Positions 14,041 to 14,152 of a stretch of DNA of 14,152 nucleotides are shown in pieces. The notes under the pieces are model-generated. The model saw only the letters and a program-made list of their open reading frames with translations. It did not search any database and was not told the DNA's origin. Origin of the DNA: an uncultured Collinsella sp. (GTDB taxonomy: Bacteria; Actinomycetota; Coriobacteriia; Coriobacteriales; Coriobacteriaceae); NCBI GenBank assembly GCA_900541175.1, contig UQIT01000043.1, forward strand, positions 1 to 14,152. Direction: 5' to 3'. How positions within the stretch are numbered: the first letter of the stretch is position 1; every line of letters starts with the position of its first letter. The translations under genes and the position numbers were made by a program.

Positions 14041-14152
14041 ATGTACTGTCGACTTCTTCTCAAACTAATCCTAAGAGACAGGGCCGTATGGATTTCCACG
14101 CTCGTTCTCGCTGCAGCCTTTTCCGTCCCCATTGCGTTCAATTCACCCATCT
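14041..14152 (+). CDS. Membrane protein, probably a second ABC permease, cut by the window edge
   Basis: ATG 14041 directly follows an in-frame stop (TGA 14038-14040). The 37 visible residues have a basic start (CRLLLKLILRDRAVW) and a hydrophobic helix (ISTLVLAAAFSVPIAF), closely resembling the layout of the duplicated permease's N-terminus (KAIFRSLLSSRSL plus helix). TAGGTG about 7 nt upstream is a weak ribosome binding site; GAGG at 14020-14023 is too far. The gene continues beyond the window. It is probably part of the same exporter operon. Confidence 0.6.
   Translation, partial: MYCRLLLKLILRDRAVWISTLVLAAAFSVPIAFNSPI

Noticed and set aside
1..14152. CRISPR array, tRNA or rRNA genes
   Set aside because: No regularly spaced direct repeats, and no cloverleaf or rRNA-like sequence was noticed on either strand by eye; a tRNA scan could not be run.
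14031..14152. GTG start at 14031 with AGGAA upstream, in a different frame from the 14041 membrane protein
   Set aside because: Better ribosome binding site spacing, but the translation is Ser/Arg/His-rich with no helix, while the 14041 frame gives a clean basic start plus transmembrane helix.

Overview
The window looks like a stretch of a Collinsella-type (Coriobacteriia, Actinomycetota) gut bacterium chromosome. The grounds are the high GC of the housekeeping genes, their protein sequences, and GC-rich intergenic DNA carrying repeated GGGGACGTTC-type units. The genus is an inference from sequence style, not a database match.

Bases 1-9000 are a core-like region. On the plus strand are a 5'-truncated U32-family protein, tyrosyl-tRNA synthetase (tyrS), adenine deaminase (ade) and a Cof-type HAD phosphatase. 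On the minus strand, convergent to these, are a second Cof-type HAD phosphatase, citrate synthase and a small ACT-domain protein. The intergenic gaps are unusually structured. The tyrS-ade gap holds a short terminator-like hairpin, a nested hairpin of about 99 nt, a repeat unit and the ade promoter. A second full copy of that unit lies between the two HAD genes, and a degenerate third copy overlaps the ade stop codon. A 13+8 bp hairpin buries the ribosome binding site of the first HAD gene.

Bases 9000-14152 are an accessory island. About 330 nt with small inverted and direct repeats lead to a tyrosine recombinase remnant on the minus strand. It keeps the catalytic domain but has lost its N-terminus. 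It lies in the same frame as a YozG-like Cro/C1 HTH gene directly upstream, with a single TAG between them. The HTH gene follows a DUF2975 four-helix membrane protein gene. Divergent to this pair is an ABC exporter locus: a large permease made of two tandem related halves, an ATPase with overlapping reading frame, a possible 43-residue ORF, and the start of another membrane protein that runs off the right edge. The roughly 120 nt between the divergent units contain a perfect 7-bp inverted repeat with a 5-nt spacer and a separate GC hairpin.

The best candidate for an undescribed system is this island: a DUF2975 membrane protein plus YozG regulator facing a duplicated-permease ABC transporter. 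The best candidate for undescribed non-coding biology is the repeat unit, whose scaffold is constant while its short stem 'word' changes on both arms from copy to copy.
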